Positions 10,647 through 19,181 of a stretch of 24,410 bases of DNA are shown here, piece by piece (within the stretch, counting starts at the first letter, position 1; every line of letters starts with the position of its first letter). Below the pieces are notes generated by a model. That model worked only from the letters and a program-made list of their open reading frames with translations, did not search any database and was not told the origin of the DNA. The DNA lies in assembly GCA_001969505.1 (NCBI GenBank), contig LSSK01000968.1, forward strand, positions 1 to 24,410. The letters are read 5' to 3'. This stretch comes from Zancudomyces culisetae. Taxonomy: Eukaryota; Kickxellomycota; Harpellomycetes; Harpellales; Legeriomycetaceae. A program made the position numbers and the translations under genes.

Positions 10647-13115
10647 ATGAATGGGGGAATTCAAAGTGGCGAGACTGTTGACTGTCTCGCAGAACAGTTG
10701 AGGGCCCATTTAGCCATTGGCACGAATCTGCTTGAACAGCTTACACCCCTTTTAAGTGCCAACGGGTTTGAAGAGAAGCTGGGAGATGTGACACGAGCTC
10801 TTGATTCTTCAGAAGAGTGGACAAAAGGCGCAACCAAGTTGGCATTAAACTTGAAAAATAGTGTTGATGAACGAGAGCAAGCAAAAGCCTATTTTGAAGC
10901 TGATGGCAACAATGGCTTTTATAAAGAGGGCAGTCCAAAATCTCTTTATTGTGTGGAAGGTAGCGAGAGAAACAACGATTCAACTATATTTCAAGAATTA
11001 AAGTATACTACACAAGAGAATGATGGTCATACACATACTGCTGCATTGTATTCACTCGAATATGTCTATAGTTTACTGAGCGACTGGACAAGCATACAAA
11101 CAAAAATAAATGCTGCTCAAAATAAAATTGCACAAACACAAAAGTGTTTTGCATTGTTGGACGAATGTGAGATATTACAAAAGCAAATATTCAAGCTGGG
11201 AGAAAAGATAGAAAAGCTCGCCAGTGAAACTGTTGCACAGCTTCATAGTACTGAAAGGGGAGAAGAAACAAACAACAGTAGAGCAAAATTCAGAGGCAGC
11301 CAAAATATACAAGGGATATATCTTGGTGGGTATTCCCATTTGACCAAGAACTCACAGGACGGTTTAGATGATAAAATTGAATTGTATAGGTCAAAATACG
11401 GCATTTACAAAAGGGAACTTAGGCTCATCACGACAAAAGCGGATCTGATGTGCAGCAAACTTAGAATGCTGGATTCCAGTGCATTGAACAACGGAAATAC
11501 CATTAATTCAGCTGGGTACAGCGATTACAGCCACAGAATCACTGATCAAGATGGTCCTACAAAGGTGAAAACTTTGTTCAGATCAATCGAACGGGATTAT
11601 AAATGTCTTAGCGCAAAATTGCAAAGCATAAAACTGGACATAAATCTTTTTTCTGAAATTAAAAAGTTTAAGAGTCTACATCAGAACCTATACAGCATGA
11701 TAGCCATGGTAAAAGCCAAAATCCTTGAATTTAGAAACCAAAGAAACCACGAGTTTAGAAAAATACAGAAATCAAGACTAAGTAGGTATAATACAAGTGG
11801 TCTATTTTACAAAAATAACTTTTCAACTTCTGACTTTTCTTTGCAGGATTGTACATTTTCGAATGACGAAAGTGATTGCGGTGAAACTGATTTTAAAAAA
11901 CTGGTTGTTCAAATCGGCTCAATTACTGATGTTAAAAAGCAACTACTCTTCCAAATGTCCAAGATTGTGTTTGACATACGGAACAAAATAATCTTTGCAT
12001 ACCTATCTTATGCACTCTCAGGATGTAACCTTGACTACCAGAGAGCAAAAAAAGAAACATATCTTGAATTGAAATCCCTATTAGAAGAAATCGTTCAGGT
12101 TAAGAATTCGTCCTTTTTCTCCTTCTACAAAGCAGAGTCCCCGCGTATCGGCTTATATAGCCCAAATTTGGGCTTCGGTAAACACTCAGTAATGGATTTT
12201 AATACTTCTCGAATCAAAAGTTTTGCTTCTGATGAGCTTTATGTACTAACTCCGCGAGCAGCTATACGCACCCAGTCCAGTATGTCTTTTAGTGGCGGTA
12301 TCAGGGACTTAGTTTCCTCTAAGAAAAGGACAAGCCAGCTCCGACAACCCACTCCGCTCCGATTTAACAACATGGCTGAAATTCTTTCAAATGTATCCCC
12401 TAGTCCCGCAGCCCTCAAAACTTCTCAAAAATACCATACGCAGCAACGATCCACACTTGTTAGCCCTCCTCCCATACTCTCTGAAGTGGTTTTGAAAGAA
12501 TTTTCAGAAAAACCTTTGGAGAAATCCACGGATAATATGTTCAGAAAACAAACCAGAGGGTCACTACCTCATCCAACTGCCCTTTCTTACTCTGCACTCA
12601 CTGGCAGCCCAAGTAGTTCTCCTTCAAGGCTCGGTCAAAAAATCCCCAATACATCACCCAGATCTTCACCCGAAAGTTCTCTAATAAAAAGCACTAAAAA
12701 AACCCCAATATATGCCCCACCTAGTCCATTTAACGATTTTGATTTTACCTCTCCATTTAACGATGACATGAAAGATATGTTTGCAAAGGAGGATGAACTT
12801 GGTGCTACCTATAACGATCTGTCTCACAGCGATTCTACGTCACTCAACCTTTATCTTGATTTAGATAACTCCTCAACAGGAAATTTATTTAATGGTTCTT
12901 CGAGCTCTACCGCTGCGGCTAACAACGAAGACAACCAGGCATATGGTGAGATCACTACACCTGTCAAACAAAACTTCCATTTTCTCGCTGACCCCGCCAT
13001 TTCTTCCAAAAATTTTATGAAGGGTCTTCGCCATTCGACCAGCCCTTCAGCGAAACAATTCAATTTACCTGTTCCCACTCCCTTGAACTGGGAGAAGTTT
13101 TCGACTTTTATATGA
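10647..13115 (+). CDS. Kar9-like microtubule plus-end (EB1/Bim1-binding) protein, putative
   Basis: An 822-residue single-exon protein. Residues 1-~480 are largely predicted helix with heptad-like segments (around 150-190, 240-270 and 305-375), and the C-terminal ~330 residues are Ser/Pro/Thr-rich and probably disordered, with many SP/TP sites. Two LxxPTPh-type motifs are visible: L565-RQ-PTPL and, at the extreme C-terminus, L807-PV-PTPL followed by NWEKF. LxxPTPh is a known ligand of EB1-family proteins, and yeast Kar9 carries one near its C-terminus. Kar9 links Bim1 at microtubule tips to type V myosin to orient the spindle. Helical N-half plus basic, phosphorylatable C-half matches Kar9 layout, but Kar9 proteins diverge fast and no long identity block can be shown by eye. 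Another EB1-binding coiled-coil protein is the main alternative. The start is the first ATG of the frame. Confidence 0.5.
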   Translation: MNGGIQSGETVDCLAEQLRAHLAIGTNLLEQLTPLLSANGFEEKLGDVTRALDSSEEWTKGATKLALNLKNSVDEREQAKAYFEADGNNGFYKEGSPKSLYCVEGSERNNDSTIFQELKYTTQENDGHTHTAALYSLEYVYSLLSDWTSIQTKINAAQNKIAQTQKCFALLDECEILQKQIFKLGEKIEKLASETVAQLHSTERGEETNNSRAKFRGSQNIQGIYLGGYSHLTKNSQDGLDDKIELYRSKYGIYKRELRLITTKADLMCSKLRMLDSSALNNGNTINSAGYSDYSHRITDQDGPTKVKTLFRSIERDYKCLSAKLQSIKLDINLFSEIKKFKSLHQNLYSMIAMVKAKILEFRNQRNHEFRKIQKSRLSRYNTSGLFYKNNFSTSDFSLQDCTFSNDESDCGETDFKKLVVQIGSITDVKKQLLFQMSKIVFDIRNKIIFAYLSYALSGCNLDYQRAKKETYLELKSLLEEIVQVKNSSFFSFYKAESPRIGLYSPNLGFGKHSVMDFNTSRIKSFASDELYVLTPRAAIRTQSSMSFSGGIRDLVSSKKRTSQLRQPTPLRFNNMAEILSNVSPSPAALKTSQKYHTQQRSTLVSPPPILSEVVLKEFSEKPLEKSTDNMFRKQTRGSLPHPTALSYSALTGSPSSSPSRLGQKIPNTSPRSSPESSLIKSTKKTPIYAPPSPFNDFDFTSPFNDDMKDMFAKEDELGATYNDLSHSDSTSLNLYLDLDNSSTGNLFNGSSSSTAAANNEDNQAYGEITTPVKQNFHFLADPAISSKNFMKGLRHSTSPSAKQFNLPVPTPLNWEKFSTFI

Positions 13116-13770
13116 TAGCCTAGAAAAAGCCCATGTCCTTCTCCCCATCCTCAATATCTTGATTTGCCTTCAAATCATTTTCATCTGTTGTTTTATGGCA
13201 CACATTATCCTTCACTCGCACTGTGTTTTATTTTTTTTGTTTTATATTTTACTATGATTTATATCCTCGTCGATTAATACCTGTTTCTACACACGAATCA
13301 TTATTTTTCAAAATAAATGTACTTTACTTCTCAGTCTTTAGGGGGGTGGATAATGTTGATATACTGCTTCATTTCTAGATTCCAGAGTCACGTTGTTATT
13401 CGCTACACAATGATCCGATATTTGAAAACAGCCAATAGTAGCTACAATATCCATTTCCGTTAATTAGCATTTTATGACTTTTAAACAGCTTTATTTGGAA
13501 GAGTAGTACCTGGAATCAAAAAAAAGGAGGGAAAAACACATCTTTTCAATTTGTTTACTTTACAACCGTTCTTATGACTTTCACCAATTAAAACGTACTA
13601 GACAACTAAACGATTAAGAATTTGTACAAAAGAAGTCTAACCTACGAGACCATAAACAACAAATAGTAGACAGTAAACAGTAACTAGCAAATATACACGC
13701 CTTTCTCTCTCCTACATATAAAAACTATTAAAATAGAATCAATATTATATATTTTTTCGAGCATACAGGC
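13116..13770. other. Intergenic region between the KAR9-like gene and the DCS gene
   Basis: About 650 bases without a supportable ORF. The left part should hold the 3'UTR of the KAR9-like gene (T-rich around 13226-13250). The right part holds the DCS promoter, including a TATA-like element. Nothing else recognised. Confidence 0.6.
13717..13724 (+). promoter_or_regulatory. TATA-like element upstream of the DCS gene
   Basis: TATAAAAA lies 54 bases before the ATG at 13771. The spacing is short but possible for a yeast core promoter with a short leader. Assigned by sequence and position only. Confidence 0.4.
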
Positions 13771-14905
13771 ATGGAAAACCAAAGTATCATCAAAAAGCTA
13801 CACAGTTTTGTTCCCACGCAAATCATAAATGAAGGTAAATTTTCAGCCCAGTTTAATAAAAAAATACTTATTCAAACTAGCTTCACATTCAAGTTGTTTT
13901 TATTAATTATGTTACTATCGTTATTATTTGCGTTTAAAAAAGAGCACCTATCCTCATCTTGATTTGGAGAAATATTTTTTTCCAGATTCATTAATACTGT
14001 GTTTATTCAAACAAATAGATGTAAGCACAAAGAGAATCGTGTTTTTGGGTCACCTAGAGGGCGTCGAGGGTGATAAAGGCCAGGCGTTACTCATTGCTGA
14101 ACGGATTCATTTCAAGTTTGATATCTCGCGATTAAACAAAAAGATTATTCAATCCACACACTTTGAAAATATCCAGGAGAACGATATCTACGGGTGGGCT
14201 GAAGGTTGTTTATTCAGAACAGATATTGAGGATTCTGATGGTATTACCAAGAGCTATGAGCCTCAAACCAAGTTTATGATGATTCATCCAGCTACTCAAA
14301 AACATATTGACAAATACATGGGTGATACCAAAAAGTACCTCGAGGAAACACCAGAATTATACAAACTGGTTACAAAAAAATATATAGAAAGTGAAGATCT
14401 AAGTCGCACATCTTGGGTATACAACATTCTTGAAGGAAAGGCCGAGGTTGATAGGGTGGTTTATAAGGATACCGACCCAAATGAAGGATTTGTTTTACTC
14501 CCAGATAGCAAGTGGGATGGCATCACTCTCAAAACGTTGTACCTTGTTGCCTTGGTAAATGATAGATCGATAAAATCACTGCGTGATTTGACGTCAAAAC
14601 ATGTCGGTCTATTGAAAAACATCAGGCACAAGTCAATGGAAACAATCAAATGTAGATATCCTGGGATCACTGAATCTGATATTATGATGTTTGTTCATTA
14701 TTTGCCATCTTATTACCACTTCCATGTTCATATAATCAACGTAAACTTTGATGCTGGTTCGGTCAGTGCAAATGTAGGAAGAGCCCATCTCATTGATAGT
14801 ATAATTAACAACATTCAAAACATAAGCCCCAGTTATTATCAAAATACTTCGTTATATATTTCAGTCAACAACAAAATGTACAATATGTTTCAGCATTCTG
14901 AATAA
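13771..14905 (+). CDS. DCS1: Scavenger mRNA-decapping enzyme DcpS/Dcs1 family, two exons (join 13771..13834, 13986..14905)
   Basis: HIT-superfamily pyrophosphatase that hydrolyses cap structures left after 3'-5' mRNA decay. The spliced product is 327 residues, near the usual yeast Dcs1 length. Family landmarks are ETPELYK, the ERVVYKD-like DRVVYKD, the GF-LLPDSKWDG block and the HIT triad HFHVH (His266, 268, 270) preceded by SYY. The second-exon frame has no ATG before the conserved part, whereas a small upstream exon gives 21 codons plus one base. Joining GT at 13835 to the pyrimidine-rich TTTTTTTCCAG ending at 13985 restores the frame, and no other nearby AG does. The gene converges on the DUF2419-like gene, with 157 bases between the stops. 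Dcs1 versus its paralogue Dcs2 cannot be separated by eye. Family call is firm; the splice model is inference supported by frame and signals. Confidence 0.9.
13835..13985 (+). other. Predicted spliceosomal intron in the DCS gene (151 nt)
   Basis: Donor G|GTAAAT at 13835, branch-point-like TATTAAT at 13901-13907 and acceptor TTTTTTTCCAG ending at 13985. It is a phase 1 intron: one base of codon 22 comes from exon 1 and two from exon 2. Branch-to-acceptor distance is about 79 nt. The donor departs from the common GTATGT/GTAAGT. Confidence 0.75.
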
Positions 14906-15062
14906 ACCCACTTTATATTTATAATCCTTTGTATGGTACTTTGATCTAAATAAATAACAAGCCGTGATTTCTTGAGGTGCTACTAAAATACGAGGCTATA
15001 ATTCCCCTGAAAAGCAAGTTTGATTTTTGCTTTCCTGTTTACTCTCGAATCTAAAACGTAAA

Positions 15063-16214
15063 CTAAATATAAATAGAGCCATCGCCACCTGCTTTCATGC
15101 TTTTTTCATATGAATACCAAAAAATAAACCAGTTGTAAGGTACAATTGCAGCAACTGTGGCACTTGAAGATGGTTCGGCTGAAATATTTGATTCTTGTAC
15201 TGGTGTTTGAGCACAGCACATCATACTCTTGTAATATTCGGTTAATTTTATACTGATATACAAGTTCGTGGCGTACATCGATTTCTGGCATGCCAGTAAG
15301 TTGGTATTATCGATACCCGACCTATTATCATTCAACGACAAGATGCCTATCTTTTGGGTATACAAAAAATCATAGGTGAAAGGAAGGATGACAAGAAAAT
15401 TGTCAACATCGCTAAAGTTGAATAACTTGGTGTGGTTCCTGTGTAAGTTCAAGCACACCCTTGTCGCACTAGAAAATAAATTTAATCTAACTACTTTTTC
15501 TCCACCGTCTATTTCAATTTTTGTACTATCATTGAAATACGGGAATGTATTTACCAAGAATTTTACCACGTCATTTCCACTGGTAGTATCTTTGAATTTA
15601 TTTACAATCAAATCTCCTACAGTTGCGCTGCCAAGAGTGTCTAGTATTTTACCTACTCCATTCAATACATTTACAATACCCTTAGCCAAGGGTTGTAGAA
15701 CAGTAGGCTTCATTATGGTCATTCCACTAATATATTCACCAGTCTTCGGATCCTTAAGTGCTGGTTCTTCTTTTGATAGCGGAATCCTGAAATTTTCCGA
15801 AATCTGTAGTACCGTTAGTTCTCGCAGAATCTTTGAGTCTAATTCTGTGTATGATAAAAAAAGAGAAATACACCCTGCCAATATAAATTGATCCATCTCA
15901 CCACCCAGTTTAGCTGATATTTCATCGGGTTGGTAGCCAAATACACCAGTCAACATTTCGACAATAATCATAAAATTAATCTCTGCGGCTGCCGTGTCGA
16001 ATTTAAAAGGAAATCTATCGCACCAATGTGTATAGCTTTTTACGTGCTGAGTGAAAGTGCTGACCTCGATTTTTTTAATGTAGTCCTTAAAGTTCAATTC
16101 GAATTTATTGTCACAGCAATGTACCAATTCGGTACAGCTGTTTTTGACCTCCTCGAGATAATTTAGTTCCGGTGGGAGATTTAAACGCGCGTCAATGTAG
16201 TTTTCAAGTATCAT
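15063..16214 (-). CDS. Divergent queuosine-salvage (DUF2419/QNG1-like) family protein
   Basis: A 383-residue protein. It resembles the queuosine 5'-phosphate N-glycosylase/hydrolase family (Q_salvage, DUF2419), which frees queuine for tRNA wobble modification, along most of its length. Matching regions are INFMIIVEML (79-88), the ILRELT...FRIPL segment (129-146), GVGKIL (186-191), LVNTFPYFND (220-229), the FSDVDNFLVILP segment (267-278) ending in GILSLND, and a C-terminal aromatic block (359-369). Several positions where family members usually keep acidic or basic active-site residues look replaced: the Asp of the usual DxLNF is Glu86, the Lys-Arg before the Ala-Gln pair is Ser-Ser, and the LWD of the C-terminal block is IFW. 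It may therefore be an inactive or repurposed member. Family recall is from memory, so this needs a profile search. Start is the first ATG of the frame. Confidence 0.6.
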   Translation of the reverse strand: MILENYIDARLNLPPELNYLEEVKNSCTELVHCCDNKFELNFKDYIKKIEVSTFTQHVKSYTHWCDRFPFKFDTAAAEINFMIIVEMLTGVFGYQPDEISAKLGGEMDQFILAGCISLFLSYTELDSKILRELTVLQISENFRIPLSKEEPALKDPKTGEYISGMTIMKPTVLQPLAKGIVNVLNGVGKILDTLGSATVGDLIVNKFKDTTSGNDVVKFLVNTFPYFNDSTKIEIDGGEKVVRLNLFSSATRVCLNLHRNHTKLFNFSDVDNFLVILPFTYDFLYTQKIGILSLNDNRSGIDNTNLLACQKSMYATNLYISIKLTEYYKSMMCCAQTPVQESNISAEPSSSATVAAIVPYNWFIFWYSYEKSMKAGGDGSIYI

Positions 16215-16354
16215 TTTTTATTCTTATTGTGATGATATTGTGGATCTTCTCTCGAGTAATACTGCAACAACTACAAAACTCTAGAAGGGTGGAGCTAAGG
16301 TGGATAAAGTTTATTCACTTTGAAAAGTGCGAATCTTCAAAAAAAATAATCGTA

Positions 16355-16393
16355 TATGCATTGAAAACATGCATTAAAAACATGCACTAAAAA
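16355..16393. repeat. 13-bp tandem repeat x3
   Basis: Three adjacent 13-base units (TATGCATTGAAAA, CATGCATTAAAAA, CATGCACTAAAAA), about 140-180 bases upstream of the DUF2419-like start on the opposite strand, so probably in its promoter. Each unit contains ATGCA. Possibly an array of binding sites (inference). Confidence 0.75.
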
Positions 16394-16426
16394 CAAATCT
16401 AGCCAATCAACCCCTGGAAAAAAAAA

Positions 16427-16450
16427 GTTTTGGTTTTGGTTTTGGTTTTG
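16427..16450. repeat. Hexanucleotide repeat (GTTTTG)x4
   Basis: Four perfect GTTTTG units preceded by an A-run, in the promoter-side region of the DUF2419-like gene. G-runs are only GG, so a quadruplex is weak at best. Function unknown. Confidence 0.85.
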
Positions 16451-16772
16451 GTTCAAGTCTTGCATTCCCGCGCTAATAGGAAAATGGGCAGCACAGTTTG
16501 ATTTAAAACGTAACCATGCTTATTCGAACGGATATTAATGTTACAGTCGGTTTTTAACAAACCCAAAGATGTAAAACTACAAAGCCAAAGCCAACCAAGG
16601 TGTAGAAGTACACTTCTAGTGTTGTTATCATTTCATTCTAGCTTGCTCGCTGTATTGAGTAGTAGCAATAAAATACGAGACAGTACTAAAAAAAGGCATA
16701 TATCCTGAACACTAGCAGGGTTTTTACAAATATTTTGTACCTCGGCCAGAGAGGGGAGCCCATGTGAACTTG

Positions 16773-17060
16773 ATGTTAGTTTATTCACCATTGGAAGAAT
16801 TAGAACGGCTGAAGCAGGATGGGATTTTTTCCGGACTTGAGATAGTAAAATTCATAAAGTGTACAGGAGCAAAATGGGCACCTTGTTACGGGATTGTAGC
16901 TGTGCCAAGCATCTACCGCCATTTAAACCAGCTATTAAGTTTATCTCATAAAACACATTATTGCTATAAGGTGATTCCTGTAATTATTGGAGGTTTTCTG
17001 GGAGACTGTGGAAAGAAAGAGGAGATTCCAGACAATGTGGTTTCCTTACCTGAAAAATAA
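16773..17060 (+). CDS. Small ORF of doubtful status, 95 aa
   Basis: Starts at the first ATG of the frame (16773). I do not recognise a complete family. The C-terminal part contains IVAVPS and, 21 residues later, KVIPVIIGG followed by LG. These resemble conserved patches (VAVPSD, and VVPVVIGALG) found at the C-terminal end of LINE-type reverse transcriptase proteins, with the interval between them shortened. It could be a decayed retroelement fragment, a short lineage-specific gene or chance. It occupies part of the space upstream of the ETR1-like gene. Only weakly supported as an expressed gene. Confidence 0.25.
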   Translation: MLVYSPLEELERLKQDGIFSGLEIVKFIKCTGAKWAPCYGIVAVPSIYRHLNQLLSLSHKTHYCYKVIPVIIGGFLGDCGKKEEIPDNVVSLPEK

Positions 17061-17114
17061 AATGAAATAAAATAAAATATTTACGAACCTCAAACGATTC
17101 ATTTGATTAAATTC

Positions 17115-17120
17115 CACGTG
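17115..17120. promoter_or_regulatory. CACGTG palindrome (E-box)
   Basis: CACGTG lies ~360 bases upstream of the ETR1-like ATG. In yeasts it is bound by bHLH factors such as Cbf1 or Pho4. It is one match in intergenic DNA, so a role in reductase expression is only inferred. Confidence 0.35.
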
Positions 17121-17349
17121 CGAAACTGCTTAGTAATTCATGGACATAGAATGCGGCTGAAATTGAAAAAAAATTGTATAAAAACTAGCATAAGCTTTTT
17201 CAATTGTTCTTTTTGTTTCGAAATCTTCGTCTGGTTACTTGGCCGTGATTTGACGATCAATGGGTGGATTAATATCCCATAAAAGCTTGATTTTCACATT
17301 TTAAAACTTCTGGAAAATTAAAAAGACAAAGAAATCTGAACAAAAAACA

Positions 17350-17357
17350 TATATAAA
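17350..17357 (+). promoter_or_regulatory. TATA box of the ETR1-like gene
   Basis: TATATAAA (a TATAWAAR consensus match) lies 127 bases upstream of the ATG at 17477, in the normal yeast range, and is followed by an A-rich leader. Confidence 0.6.
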
Positions 17358-17476
17358 CGCAATTAAATACCATACTCCATCTGAAAATAAACAAAATCCA
17401 AACCTACTATCTGTAATAGTATCTATTCTTTACTTTACTCGGAAAAGAAAAAAAGGAAAAAACAAGTGTATTCAAA

Positions 17477-18610
17477 ATGGTAAAACCAGAATGGGGCAGA
17501 GCAGCTATCTATACTCAGCACGGAAACCCACAAGATGTAATCAAAGTATATGACTTCAAGCTGGAGGCACTCCCAGAGGACAAGATTTTGATAGAGAATT
17601 TTGTGGCACCAATCAATCCTTCAGATGTGAACGTAGTCCAAGGTGTATACCCACTTCCCAAGGATAGAACCGAGTTCACAGTAAAGTCGAATTCAGCTGA
17701 AGGTGGTGTAGAGAAATTAGTTGGCACCATTGGAGGAAATGAATCAATTGGAAGAGTTCTTGAAATTGGCAGCAAGGTCGCATCCATCTCGCAGCAAAAC
17801 TTTGCGGTTGGTGACTGGGTCATGTTTATGAGCTCACCGGTAGCAAGTGCTTGGACAACACACACACACGTTTCACCAAACGAAGTTATTGTGCTTAAAA
17901 ACACACATGGTTTATCTCCCACCCAGATTGCATCCATCAAAGTCAACGCATCCACCGCTTACAGAATGCTTTTAGACATTGTAAAGCTGGAAAAGGGCGA
18001 CTACGTCATTCAAAACGGAGCCAACAGTGGTGTAGGCCAAATTATAATCCAACTGGCAAAACGCTGGGGATACCACACAGTCAATGTTGTTCGAGGACGC
18101 GAAAACTTTGACCAGCTCGAGTCATTTTTGAAGGGATTGGGTGCTGACATAGTGGTCAAAGAGGAGGACTTGGAGAGCCCAGAGGTTGTCGCACTTCTTG
18201 CAGACAAGCCGGTCAGGTTGGCTCTAGACTGTGTTTGTGGTCCTCAGGCCATGAAGATGGTAAAACACTTGAAACCTGAAGGTGTTATAGCAACCTATGG
18301 AGGCATGTCCAAACAACCAATGCCGGCTTCCGCGCCCATTTTGATCTTCAAGGATATAACATTTAAGGGTTACTGGGTATCGAAATGGTACAAAAAGAAC
18401 ACACCAGCAAAATGGTTGGAGATGTGGGATGACATTATGACTATGATGGAGAAGGGTGAGCTAAAAGAGCAAGTTACCACACCAATAAACTGGTTTTCGG
18501 GTTCTGGCAGCTCTGAGAAGCCACTTGATATCCAGGAAGTGCAAAATGCAGTTACTTCCACTTTTACCAGCGGTAGAAAGGAGATTTTTGTTTTTACTAA
18601 TAACTATTAG
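17477..18610 (+). CDS. ETR1: Trans-2-enoyl-CoA/ACP reductase, Etr1/MECR family (zinc-free MDR)
   Basis: A 377-residue medium-chain dehydrogenase/reductase. Family members catalyse the NADPH-dependent last step of mitochondrial type II fatty-acid synthesis. Landmarks are NPSD (47-50), QGVYP with the expected catalytic Tyr58, the GGNES patch (87-90, usually GNEG), GDWV, the nucleotide-binding QNGANSGVGQ (179-188), INVVR-like VNVVRGRENFD, the RLALDCVCG strand and YGGMSKQP. There are no zinc-ligand cysteines in the usual MDR pattern. Only about eight residues precede the first conserved strand (AAIYTQHG), so no mitochondrial presequence is visible, unlike typical Etr1. The C-terminus (TNNY) is not a peroxisomal PTS1. 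SGVGQ is closer to animal MECR than to the S. cerevisiae protein. The ATG has A at -3 and is the first in frame. Confidence 0.88.
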   Translation: MVKPEWGRAAIYTQHGNPQDVIKVYDFKLEALPEDKILIENFVAPINPSDVNVVQGVYPLPKDRTEFTVKSNSAEGGVEKLVGTIGGNESIGRVLEIGSKVASISQQNFAVGDWVMFMSSPVASAWTTHTHVSPNEVIVLKNTHGLSPTQIASIKVNASTAYRMLLDIVKLEKGDYVIQNGANSGVGQIIIQLAKRWGYHTVNVVRGRENFDQLESFLKGLGADIVVKEEDLESPEVVALLADKPVRLALDCVCGPQAMKMVKHLKPEGVIATYGGMSKQPMPASAPILIFKDITFKGYWVSKWYKKNTPAKWLEMWDDIMTMMEKGELKEQVTTPINWFSGSGSSEKPLDIQEVQNAVTSTFTSGRKEIFVFTNNY

Positions 18611-18728
18611 TTTATCGGTTGTTTTATTATAGGTAAAAAAATAAGATTATATACTATTTGCGTTAAATAAACAAGATATGTACTTCAAAATTGAAGCCAT
18701 CGATGGTAAAGCTCGTGTTCACTATAAA

Positions 18729-19181
18729 CTAATCTGGGTGTTGATCTAACTGGACTCTCACCATATCTCTTTTCAGGTATCTCATCTCTTTAAGAACCCT
18801 TGAATATGTAGAAAGCGAAAAGTGAAATCCATATTTTTTACCCACAGCTACCAAATCACTTAACCTGATTCTTGGATTTGCGGCTACCTCAGCAGCAACC
18901 ATAGCTTTGATCCTGCTTTTATCTTTTTTTTTGTATTGTTTTCTCAAATGATGATCCTGAATACTGTTTAAATTGCTAAATTCGCCATTAAAGTATCTTT
19001 TTTTTAATGTTCTTAGGGTTGTCCCAGAGATATCCAAAGTCTCGATTATTTTTCGGTTTGGTTCGGATCTCTGTATCATCACTACAAAACTTTTTATTTT
19101 TTCCACAGTTATGAGTGTTCTGGTCTTTCTCATGGATACTCTACCAGGCATTTTTGAGTTTGCGGGTAGTATTGTTGTCAT
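18729..19181 (-). mobile_element. Tc1/mariner-type transposase remnant, DNA-binding domain only (150 aa)
   Basis: The protein carries two helix-turn-helix-like segments. One is around residues 25-60 (RTLITVEKIKSFVVMI followed by GTTLRTLKKRY). The other is around 100-140 (RIRLSDLVAVGKKYGFHFS followed by STYSRVLKEMRYLKRD). This is the bipartite layout at the N-terminus of Tc1/mariner and related DDE transposases. The frame stops right after it, and I see no DDE catalytic domain downstream. Upstream, around 19200-19250 on the minus strand, GGGTTGTCAAACT is preceded by a CAGTATACAG stretch. This is reminiscent of a terminal inverted repeat, but no partner repeat is seen on the other side. It is either a decayed element or a retained DNA-binding ORF. 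Confidence 0.55.

Noticed and set aside
13928-13985. A non-ATG (TTG) start for the DCS frame at 13928, giving a 325-residue single-exon protein.
   Set aside because: The added N-terminal residues are encoded by the intron's polypyrimidine-rich end and do not look like the family; the spliced ATG model explains the frame and the signals better.
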